Source of the DNA: Bacteriovoracaceae bacterium
Lineage (GTDB): Bacteria; Bdellovibrionota; UBA1018
NCBI GenBank assembly: GCA_023250755.1
Contig: JAHFAC010000114.1
Span: 1 to 6,122, forward strand
DNA: 6,122 nt
Direction: 5' to 3'
Positions 5,429 to 6,122 of the stretch are shown here, piece after piece. Positions within the stretch are counted from its first letter, which is position 1. Each line of letters begins with the position of its first letter. The translations under genes and the position numbers were made by a program. The notes under the pieces are model-generated. The model saw only the letters and a program-made list of their open reading frames with translations. It did no database searches and was not told where the DNA came from.

Positions 5429-6122
5429 CTACTTTGCCAATCCCGCTGGATTTTCACCAGGAGAGGAAGAGGAGGAAGTGTTGTCCTCTTTTTTAAGAGT
5501 CTTTAAATATTCTTGCACATAGGCCTCGCAGGGGTATCCTTCATTTGTTCCGAGCGCGAGGGATGTAAAATATCCTAACATCAACGCCCGTTCATCTTCG
5601 CGGAGTGGAGGTTTACCCTTGGGCATTCGGATTAAGGTACTTTGATGCGAGTCAGTGACCTCTGCTATTTTTTCAAGCCATTTTTTTCCGTCATCGCCAT
5701 CGGGTTTGTTTTGGAGCCAGCTTTTAAAGCTGGCGGCATTTCTTGGTGTATCAAACTTATTATAGGCTTGTCCTTTCAGGCCGTGGCAGGAGAGGCACTT
5801 GGCTTCAAAAGTCCGAATTGCGCGTTCCCGAAGTTCGGGAGTTTTTTGCACTACGCGGTGAGTGTCTTGCAAAAAATGTGAGATGAATCTGAGAACAGAA
5901 TTTTCAACTCCTCGTAATATACAATAAGAAGTAAATTCTCTGGGATCAAAATTCTTAGATTCCTTTTTAAGCGGGGGATATTTTTCTTTTTTGTTTTTTT
6001 CCGCAAGCCATTGGCAGAATTTTTTTCCATCCGCCTTATCTTCGTGTGTCTCATCTAGAAATTCTTTCATAATTTCAGTTTTAAAGAGAGGGGTATCGAG
6101 AAGGTAGTTTTGATAGACGTCC
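5429..6122 (-). CDS. Cytochrome c family protein, 5' end cut by window edge
   Basis: The frame is open to the right edge: 17 codons lie upstream of the ATG at 6070 with no stop. That ATG has no Shine-Dalgarno sequence and no signal peptide after it, although a c-type cytochrome must be exported. The true start is therefore probably outside the window. Counting from the internal Met, the heme-binding motif is CLSCH at 92-96 and the likely distal ligand is Met149 in IRMPKG, a spacing that fits a class I cytochrome c domain (about 85-172). Before it lies a charged, Lys-rich region (10-45) without a recognised domain, and after it a Ser-rich tail (199-203). Role: electron transfer in the periplasm or on the outer face of a membrane; partner unknown. 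Only one CXXCH is visible, but more could lie in the missing part. Confidence 0.8.
   Translation of the reverse strand, partial: DVYQNYLLDTPLFKTEIMKEFLDETHEDKADGKKFCQWLAEKNKKEKYPPLKKESKNFDPREFTSYCILRGVENSVLRFISHFLQDTHRVVQKTPELRERAIRTFEAKCLSCHGLKGQAYNKFDTPRNAASFKSWLQNKPDGDDGKKWLEKIAEVTDSHQSTLIRMPKGKPPLREDERALMLGYFTSLALGTNEGYPCEAYVQEYLKTLKKEDNTSSSSSPGENPAGLAK

Noticed and set aside
6068..6070. ATG at 6070 as the true start of the cytochrome gene
   Set aside because: No ribosome-binding site, no signal peptide after it, and the frame stays open to the window edge.

Overview
The window holds seven protein-coding genes in three blocks and almost no free space. I saw no RNA gene, insertion sequence, CRISPR array or prophage gene. 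Two genes run off the ends: the first at its 3' end (left edge) and the last at its 5' end (right edge). The organism cannot be named from this sequence. Sec-type signal peptides, a c-type cytochrome and a succinyl-CoA:3-oxoacid CoA-transferase (SCOT) operon point to a respiring bacterium with a secretory envelope, probably Gram-negative. A Bdellovibrionota or deltaproteobacteria-like source is only a guess.

Left block (1-2238, minus strand): a secreted protein with a C-terminal NlpC/P60-type cysteine-peptidase domain, followed by a small secreted protein of unknown function cut off by the left edge. The two overlap by ATGA, and the ribosome-binding site of the second gene lies in a tandemly duplicated A-rich stretch inside the end of the first.

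Middle block (2391-4937, plus strand): a three-gene operon, atoB-scoA-scoB. ScoAB activates acetoacetate using succinyl-CoA, and the thiolase splits the acetoacetyl-CoA into two acetyl-CoA, or works in reverse. AtoB and ScoA overlap by ATGA; ScoA and ScoB are 17 bases apart. The 152-base divergent gap in front of the operon carries several inverted repeats that could be operator sites.

Right block (4966-6122, minus strand, convergent with the operon): a CXXCH cytochrome c protein missing its N-terminus, then a half-size EamA/DMT membrane protein 22 bases downstream.

The metabolic core is ordinary. The points worth a second look are the short tandem repeats at gene junctions, a possible -1 frameshift linking the two secreted genes, the repeat-built signal peptide, the inverted repeats before atoB, and the pairing of a cytochrome with a half-size transporter.
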